Part shown: piece by piece, positions 16,511-25,336 of the stretch
Layout: each line of letters starts with the position of its first letter
Position numbering within the stretch: the first letter of the stretch is position 1
Source of the DNA: Cytophagales bacterium Alg240-R148
GTDB lineage: Bacteria; Bacteroidota; Bacteroidia; Cytophagales; Cyclobacteriaceae
Direction of reading: 5' to 3'
DNA length: 64,000 bases
Assembly: GCA_900537185.1 (NCBI GenBank)
Contig: LS999828.1
Span: forward strand, 622,706 to 686,705
Position numbers and translations under genes: made by a program
Notes under the pieces: generated by a model
The model's database searches: none
Seen by the model: the letters and a program-made list of their open reading frames with translations, nothing else
Told to the model about the DNA's origin: nothing

Positions 16511-19258
16511 CTAGAACTGTACCGTAAGAGGACCTTGGTATTGAAGGTCATTGCTAAAGTTGAGGCTGTAGTAATAAACCCCAGCTGGTTCACCTGAAGG
16601 TGCCCATTTAAAATCTCTATTGTTGTTTTTGTATACTTGCTTGCCCCACCGGTTCACAATCGTAATGCTTTCAAATACATGGGCACAGTTGTCCAAAGGA
16701 ATTAAATGCTTTTCTGTAATCAATTGCTCTGATTCTGGGTTCACTGCAGTTATTGCAAAATACTCATTGAATCCATCGTTATTTGGTGTAATTACGTTGG
16801 GAACAAAATACTGCTCTTCGTATGGATCCAAATTATTCACCGTGATATCCAACACCAAAGTATCTCCCATCAAGTTAAAACAACGGTCGTCCATCAATCC
16901 AAATTTTGCAGTATACGTTGCAGGCTGCAACCCTTCGCTTAACAATTCGCAACTCGGCACCCATTCAAAATCAGAACTCACCCGCCCCCTTCCTTCTACA
17001 TTTTCAAAAGTAAATTCAGGGATGTCTTTGGGCCCTTCCAGAGAGAACAATTGCATCGATAGGAAATCGTTATTGGCATCTGCCCCGCTCAAGGTAACAT
17101 CTACTTTTTGATTAATTATCACCTCTAAAGCTTTGTGGTTGGCGTTGCCATCTGAATGGTTGGCAACAACGTCTTCGGTATTGGAATGAACCAACAATAC
17201 CGGTTTGTTATTCAAAGGAGGAAGTACCTTAACCATTACAATCAGGGTATCGTAGTTTGGGAATTTACATTTATCACTGTCTTCTGACAGAAAGAAAAAT
17301 TTAAATTCGTCTTTCTCTTCAATATTTACAGAACAATTGATGTTCCATCTAAAATCGGAGTTCAACACCACGTTGCTACCCCATTTTTTATCCGGATAAT
17401 TAACTTCATAATCTCTTAACTGAAACCCATCTCCTTCTGCAAACAAACTAAAATCATCTCCGTCTAGATCTTCTGCAAAAGTGTCAAATGCCAAAGTTTC
17501 ATATATGTACTTTTCGATATAGAGCGAATCGGGATCGCTGTATTTCACATCCAAACCCGTATAATTGGTGGATACATCTGGGTCGGTATTATCTGGTAAA
17601 TGAACTGACAAATCCATCAGAAAACTTTGTGGTTCACCAAAATCACAAAAATCCTCATCGTCAATTATAATTTCCAGCTGAAAATTTTGCAACTCGGTAA
17701 AATCATAAACGTCGCATTTGGTATCCCAGGTAAACACGGCATTAACTTCTCCTGGAACATCGTCAATTCTTTCAAAACTCATTCCATAATCCGCCAAGCG
17801 AAGAAGGCCTTCGTTTAAAAGCGTATCAATGCTCAAAACATCACCATCATCGTCCTTGCCTTTAATATTAAAAACCCAGACATCTCCTTCTTGCACCGTC
17901 TTGGTCACTTGAATGTTTTGGCCTGTCGGATTTTGGTAATACGCGTCGTTGTTTACTGGGGGTTCTATGTTCACCGTTACCCGCAAGGTATCGGTTAATG
18001 GCAGCGCACAAGCATCGTCAAACGCGACAATTCCAATGTCAAAGGGGCCATCTGTTTTCGGGTTCAGATAAGGACACGACTCAAAACAAATCTCAAATTC
18101 GGCCGCTGATCCATTGTTGAGCACGGCGGTAGTTACAGCCGGCAAAACTTCGTTTACATTTTCTCTAAAGTTGAGAGCAATGGCCCGTATAAAAACATTT
18201 TCTTGGAATAAATTTTCTGGCAATCCACTTTCAGAGTCTACATCTGTAACCTGTACATTGATGCAGCGGTTGGCATCAGAAACTGTATTTGCAAAACTGA
18301 CGGTCATGTCGTCTACATAGGAGTAATTGGCATCGGTTAGCTTTTTCCCTCTTATTACTGGTTTTTGCGCTTCCGGACAATTGTCTACTACCAACATTTG
18401 GAAATCCCTTCTTAATTCCCCAATTTTTTCTCCATCTCGGTACTCTTCGCAACGCACTGCAAAAACATACAAACCTTGCGTTTTAGGCACCACGGTCAAG
18501 TAACCCTCCGTACTAATATCCAAATCGGGATCTCCATTCATGATGTTATTCAATCCAAAACTAGTTTCCCAAGGCACCAGGCGGTGTGGACGAGGACTCG
18601 GTACTGGCACAGGGTTTTGAGAAGAAGAATTAAGAGGAGTAATAATGGAATAAGCTAGAGAATCGCCATCCGCATCAAAACCACCAAAATCCACATAATA
18701 AAATCTGTTAGGACATCCATAGTCATTTAAAGGAGGAAACAATTGCGGTGTAGAATTGATGAACTGCTCTCCATCCTTAAATACTGGCGGAAACTCTAAG
18801 TAAAATGTCTGCCCAGTACCCACTCCGCCTGCATTTGGATCCTGACTGATGATGTTATCAATGGTATAATTTCTACAACAACGCTCCCAAACGACGTAAT
18901 ACCCTGCTGGATCATTGTAATCGTCCGGACTCAACGTTATTTGTCTTTGGTAAACAATTCTATCAGTGATTATTTCTCCATTGGAACATTCAGGCTGAAA
19001 ATAATCCACCCGGTCGTCCTGGATAATGGTAAGAAAAACATCCTCCATTTGCTGGTCGTCCGAAGATCGGAATATTCGAACCGTCATATCTGGGTCTCTG
19101 GCCCCAGTATTTCCATTCTTCACATCAAAATATAGAATCAACCTCAAATTATAGGTATACCCACTAACATGGATCAATTCAAATTCCCCTCCAACAATAT
19201 GACTTGCAAAAGACCAAGCTGGTAAAAAAAACAACAACAATAGTAAAACCTTCTTCAT
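16511..19258 (-). CDS. Large secreted protein with T9SS type B (gliding-motility-associated) C-terminal domain
   Basis: A 915-residue exported protein. The signal peptide MKKVLLLLLFFLPAWSFA is followed by SHIVGGEFEL. The middle consists of repeated Asp-rich beta-sandwich-like segments (FDADGDSL, KDDDGDVLSID, DLDGDDFSLF). The last 85 or so residues show FVPNVITPNNDGFNEYF, VNRWGKQVYK and GVYYYSLNF, the CHU_C/type B sorting pattern recognised by the type IX secretion system. It is therefore probably translocated across the outer membrane and anchored at or released from the surface, perhaps as an adhesin. The second such protein in the window (37581-40445) shares its N-terminal motif. Confidence 0.9.
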   Translation of the reverse strand: MKKVLLLLLFFLPAWSFASHIVGGEFELIHVSGYTYNLRLILYFDVKNGNTGARDPDMTVRIFRSSDDQQMEDVFLTIIQDDRVDYFQPECSNGEIITDRIVYQRQITLSPDDYNDPAGYYVVWERCCRNYTIDNIISQDPNAGGVGTGQTFYLEFPPVFKDGEQFINSTPQLFPPLNDYGCPNRFYYVDFGGFDADGDSLAYSIITPLNSSSQNPVPVPSPRPHRLVPWETSFGLNNIMNGDPDLDISTEGYLTVVPKTQGLYVFAVRCEEYRDGEKIGELRRDFQMLVVDNCPEAQKPVIRGKKLTDANYSYVDDMTVSFANTVSDANRCINVQVTDVDSESGLPENLFQENVFIRAIALNFRENVNEVLPAVTTAVLNNGSAAEFEICFESCPYLNPKTDGPFDIGIVAFDDACALPLTDTLRVTVNIEPPVNNDAYYQNPTGQNIQVTKTVQEGDVWVFNIKGKDDDGDVLSIDTLLNEGLLRLADYGMSFERIDDVPGEVNAVFTWDTKCDVYDFTELQNFQLEIIIDDEDFCDFGEPQSFLMDLSVHLPDNTDPDVSTNYTGLDVKYSDPDSLYIEKYIYETLAFDTFAEDLDGDDFSLFAEGDGFQLRDYEVNYPDKKWGSNVVLNSDFRWNINCSVNIEEKDEFKFFFLSEDSDKCKFPNYDTLIVMVKVLPPLNNKPVLLVHSNTEDVVANHSDGNANHKALEVIINQKVDVTLSGADANNDFLSMQLFSLEGPKDIPEFTFENVEGRGRVSSDFEWVPSCELLSEGLQPATYTAKFGLMDDRCFNLMGDTLVLDITVNNLDPYEEQYFVPNVITPNNDGFNEYFAITAVNPESEQLITEKHLIPLDNCAHVFESITIVNRWGKQVYKNNNRDFKWAPSGEPAGVYYYSLNFSNDLQYQGPLTVQF

Positions 19259-19369
19259 ATGAGAAAAAAATAATGAATAACAATCTTTAAATATACTGGA
19301 ATTTCAATATATGTTACAACTAAATTAACACTTTCCCTAGAAATCGCTGTCCAAACATTTTTTTCTCAA

Positions 19370-19405
19370 AATGATTCAGAATCATTGAATTTAAACTTAA
19401 TTTTG
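19370..19405 (+). promoter_or_regulatory. valS upstream palindrome and -7 element
   Basis: AATGATTC-A-GAATCATT is a perfect 8-bp inverted repeat (19370-19386). Twelve bases later comes TAATTTTG (19398-19405), a match to the -7 consensus, 27 nt before the valS ATG. The palindrome occupies the place of the -33 element, for which no TTTG is seen. A regulator or a simple stem-loop are both possible. Confidence 0.45.
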
Positions 19406-19432
19406 CGCTCTTATTGAGTAACACAAGAAATT

Positions 19433-22060
19433 ATGTCTATAGCATCAAAATACAATCCTGCTGAAACTGAATCAAAATGGTACGACCACTGGCTGCAACA
19501 AGGTTTTTTTAAATCGAAGCCCAATCCAGACAAGGAACCTTTCACCATTCTAATTCCGCCTCCAAATGTCACAGGTGTATTGCATATGGGCCACATGCTC
19601 AACAATACCATTCAGGATATTTTGATTAGAAAAGCTCGAATGGAGGGCAAAGAAGCTTGTTGGATTCCAGGAACGGACCATGCTTCTATTGCTACGGAAG
19701 CAAAAGTGGTGGGCAAGCTTAGAGAACAAGGCATTACCAAGGCCGATTTAACAAGGGAAGAATTTCTTGAGCACGCCATGGAGTGGAAAGAACAATACGG
19801 CGGCATCATCCTGAACCAATTAAAAACATTGGGGGCTTCTTGTGATTGGGATCGTACATTTTTTACAATGGACCCTAAGCTGTCAGAGGCAGTGGTAAAG
19901 GTATTTGTTGACCTCAACAAAAAAGGATATTTGTACCGAGGCCTTAAAATGGTCAATTGGGATCCTAAAGCACAAACTACATTATCCAATGAAGAGGTTA
20001 TCCACAAAGATGTCAAATCAAAACTATACCATGTACGATACAAAATAGAAGGGTCCGATGCTACCTTGACCATTGCCACTACCCGACCTGAAACTATTTT
20101 AGGAGATACAGCCATCTGTATCAACCCTAAAGATGAAAGGCATTTTAATTTAAAAGGCAAAAGAGCAATTGTGCCTTTGGTAAACAGGAGCATTCCAGTA
20201 ATTGAAGACGAGTATGTTGATTTGGAGTTTGGTACGGGCTGTTTGAAAGTAACACCAGCCCATGACACCAATGATTACGACTTGGGCCAAAAGCACAATT
20301 TGGAGAGCATAGACATACTAAATGACGACGGCACCATGTCAGAAGCCGCCCAATATTTTGTAGGCGAAGACCGTTTTAAAGCTCGAAGAATGGTGGTAGC
20401 CAAGCTCGAAGAACTAGGTTTGATTGATAAAATAGAAGAAATAGATAATAAAGTCGGCTATTCTGAAAGAAATCCGGATACGGTGGTGGAGCCGAAATTG
20501 TCCCAACAGTGGTTTGTAGACATGGAGCAGCTGGTAAAACCTGCGATGCAACATGTTATGAACGACGACATCCAGTTCTACCCTCCAAAATTTAAAAACA
20601 CCTATAAACACTGGCTGGAAAACATAAGGGATTGGCCAATTTCTCGCCAGCTGTGGTGGGGCCAACAAATCCCTGCGTATTATTACGGAGACAACCAGGT
20701 TGCGGTAGCTGCTAGCAAAGAAGAAGCATTGGAAATAGCAAAGAAAGATTCTGGTAATGCCAATCTAACCTTAGCCGACCTCAAACAAGACGAAGACGTA
20801 GTGGATACTTGGTTCAGCAGTTGGTTGCTTCCTGTTTCTGTTTTTGACGGGTTCGACAACCCCAACAATGAAGAGTTCAATTATTACTACCCAACCTCTG
20901 TTTTGGTAACAGGGTGGGACATCATATTCTTCTGGGTAGCCAGAATGATATTTGCTGGTTATGAATTTGGCCAAGACATGCCGTTTAAAAAAGTGTACTT
21001 CACGGGCATGGTGCGCGACATGCAGCGCCGTAAAATGTCAAAGTCCTTGGGCAACTCACCTGATTTATTGGGTCTCATAAAACAATATGGTGCAGATGCT
21101 GTACGCGTTGGCATGATGCTCAGTTCGGCTGCTGGAAACGATTTGATGTTTGATGAAAAACTATGTTTACAGGGTAGAAATTTTGCCAATAAAATCTGGA
21201 ATGCCTTCCGTTTGGTTAAAGGTTTTGAAATTGACACTGCTTTAGACAACAACAACCAGAAAGCCATCGAATGGTTCGACGCCAAACTCAATGAAACCTT
21301 GGTGGAAATAGAAGATCATTTTTCCAAATTCAGGATATCGGATGCGCTCATGGCCATTTATAAATTAGTTTGGGATGATTTCTGTTCTTGGTATTTAGAA
21401 ATGATCAAACCGAATTACGGTGAAAAAATAGACCAAGCTACCTACGACAAAACGATTGACACCATTGAAAAGTTGATGCAATTGTTGCACCCATTTATGC
21501 CTTTCTTAACAGAAGAAATTTGGAACAACCTCCATACCCGTTCCGAAAAAGATTGTGTTGTGGTATCGGAATGGCCAAAAGCGGTGGCAACGAACCCTGC
21601 CATTATAGAAGATTTTGATGCCTTGTTTGAAGTAGTTTCCAATATAAGAAACACAAGAAACAGCAAACAAATATCGCCAAAAGAAAAGCTGGACTTAATT
21701 CTTAAAACTGAAGAAGGCGGGTTGTTTCTCCAAAACCAAGACATCATTAAAAAACTAGCTGGCATTAAAACAGTAGAAACAACAACGGAAACCATTGAAA
21801 ACGCTACTAGTTTTGTAGTAAACGGTATAGAATTCCATATTCCGCTGGAAGGCAACATTGATATAGAAAAAGAAAAAGAAGCCATTGTTAAGGAAATTGA
21901 ATACGCAAAAGGTTTCTTGAAATCAGTGGATAAAAAATTGTCCAATGAGCGATTTGTAAACAACGCACCAGAAAAAGTACTGGCAATTGAACATAAGAAA
22001 AAAGCCGATGCAGAATCAAAAATCAAGGCATTGGAAGAGAGTTTAGCCAATATAGGGTAG
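19433..22060 (+). CDS. valS: Valyl-tRNA synthetase
   Basis: It charges tRNA-Val. This class I synthetase of 875 residues has the HIGH-type motif in PPPNVTGVLHMGHMLN near residues 42-57, the editing domain with TTRPETILGDTA, and KMSKSLGNSPD near residue 533. A C-terminal coiled coil (about 805-872, rich in Glu/Lys) contacts tRNA. It is monocistronic, and its terminator lies inside the end of the convergent ald gene. Confidence 0.97.
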   Translation: MSIASKYNPAETESKWYDHWLQQGFFKSKPNPDKEPFTILIPPPNVTGVLHMGHMLNNTIQDILIRKARMEGKEACWIPGTDHASIATEAKVVGKLREQGITKADLTREEFLEHAMEWKEQYGGIILNQLKTLGASCDWDRTFFTMDPKLSEAVVKVFVDLNKKGYLYRGLKMVNWDPKAQTTLSNEEVIHKDVKSKLYHVRYKIEGSDATLTIATTRPETILGDTAICINPKDERHFNLKGKRAIVPLVNRSIPVIEDEYVDLEFGTGCLKVTPAHDTNDYDLGQKHNLESIDILNDDGTMSEAAQYFVGEDRFKARRMVVAKLEELGLIDKIEEIDNKVGYSERNPDTVVEPKLSQQWFVDMEQLVKPAMQHVMNDDIQFYPPKFKNTYKHWLENIRDWPISRQLWWGQQIPAYYYGDNQVAVAASKEEALEIAKKDSGNANLTLADLKQDEDVVDTWFSSWLLPVSVFDGFDNPNNEEFNYYYPTSVLVTGWDIIFFWVARMIFAGYEFGQDMPFKKVYFTGMVRDMQRRKMSKSLGNSPDLLGLIKQYGADAVRVGMMLSSAAGNDLMFDEKLCLQGRNFANKIWNAFRLVKGFEIDTALDNNNQKAIEWFDAKLNETLVEIEDHFSKFRISDALMAIYKLVWDDFCSWYLEMIKPNYGEKIDQATYDKTIDTIEKLMQLLHPFMPFLTEEIWNNLHTRSEKDCVVVSEWPKAVATNPAIIEDFDALFEVVSNIRNTRNSKQISPKEKLDLILKTEEGGLFLQNQDIIKKLAGIKTVETTTETIENATSFVVNGIEFHIPLEGNIDIEKEKEAIVKEIEYAKGFLKSVDKKLSNERFVNNAPEKVLAIEHKKKADAESKIKALEESLANIG

Positions 22061-22085
22061 ACTCAAGAACAAATACCTCTACGAC

Positions 22086-23303
22086 TTAAAACCTGGCTGC
22101 TAGCAATAGTGCCAGGTTTTTGTATTTCATACCAAATTTTCTGGCTATAAACTCATTGGTTAAGGCGCCTTTATAGGTATAAACCCCTTTCATAAACCAG
22201 TTGTGCTTGAATATCATGTCGTCCATTCCACCTTCTTCACCTGCCCTGAGTATGGTAGGAGTAAACATATTGCTCAAGGCCTGGGTAGTGGTACGAGACA
22301 ATCTCGAATTGACATTGGGTACACAATAATGTATGATGTCGAATTTTTTGTAAGTGGGGTTTTTAAGGGTGGTCATTTCTGCTGTTTCAATGCAGCCTCC
22401 TTGGTCGATGCTCAGGTCTATTACTACTGAACCTTCCTTCATAGAGGCCACCATCTCTTCTGTAACCACAAACCGATTGACTCCTTTATCCGGCCTAAGT
22501 GCACCTATTACAACGTCTGCATTCCGAATGGAATCACTCAATGAAATGGTATCCATTGTGCTTGTAAAAACATGCTGGCCAATGTTTTTCTTAATTCTCC
22601 TTAATTTATACAGGTGGTTGTCGTAAATCATAACCATAGCACCTAGCCCCATTGCTGCTCTTGCGGCATTCTCCGCAGCAGTACCTGCCCCTATGATAAC
22701 CACCTTAGTAGGTTCCACTCCAGTGATACCCCCCATGATTTTCCCTTTTCCTTTGCTCAATAATTCTGCAGCAATTTGCACAACGGACACCCCAGCTATT
22801 TCACTCATAGCCCGGATAATTGGAATACCACCTTTTTTATCTTCAATAAATTCGAAGCCCATGGCCGTCACGCGTTTGCGACACAATGCTCGGATGTATT
22901 CCGGCGTTTGGTTGCCCATTTGAAAAGCAGAAATAACAATTTGATTGCTGGTAAAACGCTCCACTTCTTCTAAAGTGGGAGGCTCAATTTTCAAGATGGC
23001 TTCGCATTTAAATACCTCTTCGGCTGTATCCACAATTCTGGCACCTGCCTCACTGTACTGTTGATCAGTGTACCAAGAGCCCAACCCTGCTCCTTTTTCG
23101 ACCCAAATCTCATGCCCATTTTCCGACAATACTTTTACAGCATCTGGTGTCAATATGATTCTTTTTTCTTGAAAGGAAATTTCCTTCGGCAACCCAATTT
23201 TAAACCCCTTACTCGAACTTTGAATTCTTACAGGAGATTCCTGCGGGTATAAAACCGATTCTTTGGCCAATTCTGAAAATCCAGACCTACGTTTATCCTC
23301 CAT
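22086..23303 (-). CDS. ald: Alanine dehydrogenase
   Basis: It interconverts alanine and pyruvate with NAD. The 405-residue protein shows the family N-terminus KIGLPKEISFQEKRIILTPD and the NAD-binding segment GVEPTKVVIIGAGTAAENAARAA. Compared with Bacillus-type Ald it has about 35 extra N-terminal residues. Relation to transhydrogenase alpha subunits means the reaction is likely but not certain. It begins 11 bp inside tsaE, so it is coupled to the porX-tsaE unit. Confidence 0.85.
   Translation of the reverse strand: MEDKRRSGFSELAKESVLYPQESPVRIQSSSKGFKIGLPKEISFQEKRIILTPDAVKVLSENGHEIWVEKGAGLGSWYTDQQYSEAGARIVDTAEEVFKCEAILKIEPPTLEEVERFTSNQIVISAFQMGNQTPEYIRALCRKRVTAMGFEFIEDKKGGIPIIRAMSEIAGVSVVQIAAELLSKGKGKIMGGITGVEPTKVVIIGAGTAAENAARAAMGLGAMVMIYDNHLYKLRRIKKNIGQHVFTSTMDTISLSDSIRNADVVIGALRPDKGVNRFVVTEEMVASMKEGSVVIDLSIDQGGCIETAEMTTLKNPTYKKFDIIHYCVPNVNSRLSRTTTQALSNMFTPTILRAGEEGGMDDMIFKHNWFMKGVYTYKGALTNEFIARKFGMKYKNLALLLAARF
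22088..22120. terminator. Bidirectional terminator inside the 3' end of ald
   Basis: AAAACCTGGC (22088-22097) and GCCAGGTTTT (22111-22120) form a perfect 10-bp stem with a 13-nt loop and a T-run, suitable to end valS transcription. The stem lies within the last codons of the convergent ald gene (stop at 22086-22088), so the same bases encode protein and terminator. Confidence 0.75.
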
Positions 23304-23739
23304 AATTATACAATTCTAATTTTCGAGTTTTTTCGTCTTCAATAGTAATGTCAGCCAACAGGTATACATCGGGAAGGTAGGATGGGATTTTCTCTGCCCA
23401 CTCAATAAAACATAAATTTCCTGAATAGAAATATTCTTCTACGCCAATATTGTGTACCTCTTCTTCGTCTTCCATTCTGTAGAAATCGAAGTGGTACAAT
23501 AACTTATCTTTTGGAGCATGGTATTCGTTGACAATGGCAAAAGAAGGGCTACTTACTACATCCTCCACTCCTAGTTGTACACAAAGTGCTTGAACCAAAG
23601 TCGTTTTTCCCGCTCCCATTTGTCCTTTTAGAACCAAAATTTGCTGTTGTTTCAACTGTTCTAAGACAGTTTGTGCAATAGAAGCCAGCCCATTCAGCTC
23701 GTAGAAAACACTTGTTATTAAAGGTGGTGCATTAAACAT
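23293..23739 (-). CDS. tsaE: tRNA threonylcarbamoyladenosine synthesis ATPase TsaE
   Basis: It is the ATPase subunit that assists the TsaB/TsaD complex making the t6A37 tRNA modification. Walker A GQMGAGKTT, then SSPSFAIVNEY and the acidic HFDFYRME segment typical of the YjeE/TsaE family. The start is placed at ATG 23739 (MFNAPP), giving 148 residues and an 8-bp overlap with porX; a start at 23760 would add seven unlikely residues. The sua5-type gene for an earlier t6A step lies at 32323-33279. Confidence 0.92.
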   Translation of the reverse strand: MFNAPPLITSVFYELNGLASIAQTVLEQLKQQQILVLKGQMGAGKTTLVQALCVQLGVEDVVSSPSFAIVNEYHAPKDKLLYHFDFYRMEDEEEVHNIGVEEYFYSGNLCFIEWAEKIPSYLPDVYLLADITIEDEKTRKLELYNYGG

Positions 23740-25288
23740 TTTTTGAACGCAATAGTACAAACGGGATTATCATTTCTTCCATAGATACCCCTCCATGCTG
23801 GAAAGTATCTTTGAAATAATTAACATAATAATTAAAATTGTTCGGGTAAGCAAAAAAGTTGTCTTCAATAGCAAAAGCATAGGACGTACTTACATTGAGC
23901 TTTGGAAGAAAATATTTTGCAGGATCCGTAACAGTCATTACATTTTTCAAATCATACCCCAAATTTTTACCTTGTTTGTACCGCAAGTTGGAGTTCACAT
24001 TTCTATCCCCAATTATCTTAAAAGGTTTCTTAACACGGGTGGTACCATGGTCGGTAGTAATAACTACCTTCACTTTTTTATCCGATAATTTCTTAATTGC
24101 CTCTAGAAGCGCAGAATGCTCAAACCACGATTTGGTTAGCGATCGATACGCGCCTTCGTCTGGTGCCAATTCGCGAATCATAGCCACATCGGTACGCGCA
24201 TGCGACAGCATATCAACAAAATTATACACAGCCACATTTAAGTCATTGGCCATTAAATTATTGATCTGGTCTGAGAAGTTTTTGCCCTGTCCTGTATTTT
24301 TTATTTTATGGTAGGTAAATTTAATATCTAGGTTGTTTCTTCTGATCTGCTTTTCGAGGAATTTATCCTCGTTGTTGTTTTTCCCATCTTCTGAGTCTTC
24401 TCCTACCCATAAGTCAGGGTGTTTCTTTTCCATCTCAGTGGGCAACAAACCAGAAAATATAGCATTTCTTGCATAGGCTGTTGTGGTAGGCAAAAGCGAA
24501 TAATACGATTCTTCACTTTCCACGTTAAAGTATTGGGCCACTATGGGCTCAATGATTTTCCATTGGTCGTACCTCAAATTATCAATCACAATAAAAAAAA
24601 CTGGTTCTTCCCCAAGCAATGGGAACACCTTCTTTTTCATAACTTGGTGGGAAAGCAAAGGCTTAGAGCTCTCCGGGTCATTCAGCCAATCTGCATAATC
24701 GTCCATAATGAACTTACAGAACTGTGTATTGGCTTCCTCCTTCTGCATCAAAAGCACTTCTTCCATGCTGTCGTTGTCCGTATCCTCAATTTCCAGTTCC
24801 CAATAAACCAATTTTTTATAGACGTCAGCCCATTCCTCGTGGTCGAGGTGGTCCTGAACGGTCATGGCAATATTTCTAAATTCTTGTTGGTAATTTAAGT
24901 TGGTTCGTTCTGTAATCAACCTTCTGTTGTCCAAGATCTTTTTAACGGACAACAGAATTTGGTTTGGATTCAGCGGTTTTATTAGATAATCGGCAATTTT
25001 TGCACCAATTGCCTCTTCCATGATATGCTCTTCTTCATTTTTGGTTATCATGACAACCGGCATGTTCGGTCTTAAGTTCTTAATTTCACTCAAAGACTCC
25101 AAACCACTCATACCAGGCATGTTTTCATCTAAAAAAACAATATCAAATGTTTTTTTCTCACACAATTCAATGGCATCACTTCCACTATTAACAGGAGTAA
25201 TGTCATATCCCTTTTTTTCTAAAAATAAGATATGGGGTTTTAAAAGATCAATTTCATCATCAGCCCACAAAATATTATATCTTTGCAT
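23732..25288 (-). CDS. porX: PorX-type response regulator with PglZ/alkaline phosphatase-like domain
   Basis: A 518-residue cytoplasmic regulator of the type IX secretion system. The receiver domain (1-120) has acidic residues D10/D11, phospho-acceptor D54 in FLDENMPG, T82 in MITKNEEE and K103 in LIKPLNP. A helical linker follows, then a PglZ domain of the alkaline phosphatase superfamily (about 205-518) with FIVIDNLRYDQW, LLPTTTAYARN and a zinc-site VVITTDHGTTR. From work on Porphyromonas and Flavobacterium, PorX acts with the kinase PorY and a sigma factor on T9SS genes; that is family knowledge. The partner kinase is not in this window. T9SS cargo genes flank it on both sides. Confidence 0.93.
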   Translation of the reverse strand: MQRYNILWADDEIDLLKPHILFLEKKGYDITPVNSGSDAIELCEKKTFDIVFLDENMPGMSGLESLSEIKNLRPNMPVVMITKNEEEHIMEEAIGAKIADYLIKPLNPNQILLSVKKILDNRRLITERTNLNYQQEFRNIAMTVQDHLDHEEWADVYKKLVYWELEIEDTDNDSMEEVLLMQKEEANTQFCKFIMDDYADWLNDPESSKPLLSHQVMKKKVFPLLGEEPVFFIVIDNLRYDQWKIIEPIVAQYFNVESEESYYSLLPTTTAYARNAIFSGLLPTEMEKKHPDLWVGEDSEDGKNNNEDKFLEKQIRRNNLDIKFTYHKIKNTGQGKNFSDQINNLMANDLNVAVYNFVDMLSHARTDVAMIRELAPDEGAYRSLTKSWFEHSALLEAIKKLSDKKVKVVITTDHGTTRVKKPFKIIGDRNVNSNLRYKQGKNLGYDLKNVMTVTDPAKYFLPKLNVSTSYAFAIEDNFFAYPNNFNYYVNYFKDTFQHGGVSMEEMIIPFVLLRSKNV

Positions 25289-25336
25289 ATCGGATCAATT
25301 TTTTCCAATATACTACACAAAAACTGTACTAAACAG

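Noticed and set aside
19612-20271. 219-codon open frame antisense to valS
   Set aside because: valS is certain here. The antisense frame has a Ser/Leu-rich composition typical of a codon-bias shadow.
21442-22050. 202-codon open frame antisense to the end of valS
   Set aside because: A shadow of the coiled-coil codons (Lys/Glu read as Phe/Leu/Ser); no start context or homology.
23740-23760. Longer start for tsaE
   Set aside because: Seven extra residues (MYYCVQK) translated from porX codons are not part of the TsaE fold.
25283-25336. ATG start for the HD phosphohydrolase at 25283
   Set aside because: It lies inside the start of the divergent porX and leaves no room for promoters; GTG 25337 gives the family N-terminus.
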